From the NCBI GenBank assembly GCA_000727475.1, contig KL647295.1, positions 4,088,154 through 4,152,153 of the forward strand: DNA of 64,000 bases, read 5' to 3'. Source of the DNA: Sarcocystis neurona (lineage: Eukaryota; Apicomplexa; Conoidasida; Eucoccidiorida; Sarcocystidae). Each line of letters starts with the position of its first letter. The stretch's first letter is position 1. This document shows positions 63,823-64,000 of the stretch, piece after piece. The notes under the pieces were generated by a model. The model did not search any database. It was given only the letters and a program-made list of their open reading frames with translations, and was not told the origin of the DNA. The position numbers and the translations under genes are program-made.

Positions 63823-64000
63823 GGTCGAGACAAGAACCACTTAATAAAGGTAAGCACTGCGATATACAACGTCGTATCTTAGAACATCATAGCGCCGCCC
63901 CCCAGGGAAAGTTGAGGATACACAGTACGTCGGCGTCTCTAGCTGGCGAACCCGAAGAAGCTCACAAGAGCGACATCCGGACAGCTTTTCGAGAAGAACC

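Larger units (their letters stand above)
58930..64000 (+). repeat. Segmental duplication, unit B (decayed serpin copy), runs off the window
   Basis: This is the partner of about 40390-45060, in the same orientation and gene order. It differs by an extra stretch of about 300-350 bp near 59930-60280 and by expansion of a short unit at 60280-60435. The serpin inside it is broken. Confidence 0.85.

Noticed and set aside
1..64000. tRNA, rRNA, CRISPR, insertion sequence, LTR or telomere-repeat features
   Set aside because: I looked for tRNA loop signatures, terminal repeats, transposase or reverse-transcriptase motifs and telomere-like repeats and found none that hold up by eye.

Overview
The window looks like nuclear DNA of a coccidian apicomplexan, most likely an Eimeria-like species (Cyclospora is the main alternative). 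The reasons are long CAG/CTG-type trinucleotide tracts read as poly-Gln, poly-Ala and poly-Ser runs, genes broken by small GT-AG introns, sparse genes in long non-coding DNA full of CA/TA microsatellites, and a serpin. There are no prokaryotic operons, CRISPR arrays or recognisable rRNA/tRNA genes. The assignment rests on sequence style only.

Layout. 1-4324 (+): the 3' part of a very low-complexity protein gene, with a possible downstream exon at 4816-4908. 4.9-12.0 kb: non-coding, with a 57-bp minisatellite and a small tandem duplication. 12023-14487 (+): a three-exon phosducin-like (PhLP2/PDCL3-type) chaperone gene. 14.5-20.0 kb: no gene seen. 20038-24259 (-): a three-exon HAD-superfamily hydrolase. 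24.3-29.7 kb: no gene seen. 29703-37971 (-): a seven-exon 2-oxoglutarate/Fe(II) oxygenase of the prolyl-4-hydroxylase type, with a homopolymer-rich N-terminus and a TPR-like C-terminus. 42306-44842 (-): a two-exon serpin. 45-55 kb: mostly no gene, with two unassigned open segments and a long inverted repeat. 54.96-57.08 kb (+): a decayed inverted copy of the 3' half of the HAD gene. 61.5-63.8 kb (-): a decayed copy of the serpin, lying in a duplicated segment of about 5 kb (about 40.4-45.1 kb copied at about 58.9-64.0 kb).

The four spliced gene models were built by hand. In each, the chosen GT-AG junctions keep the reading phase and bring conserved motifs together across the introns. The genes do not form a pathway: a folding co-chaperone, a HAD hydrolase, a hydroxylase and a protease inhibitor. 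The most interesting feature is recent history: two separate DNA-level duplications, both ending in pseudogenes, sit next to each other at 55-64 kb. The serpin copy has a different predicted reactive-centre residue from its intact source.
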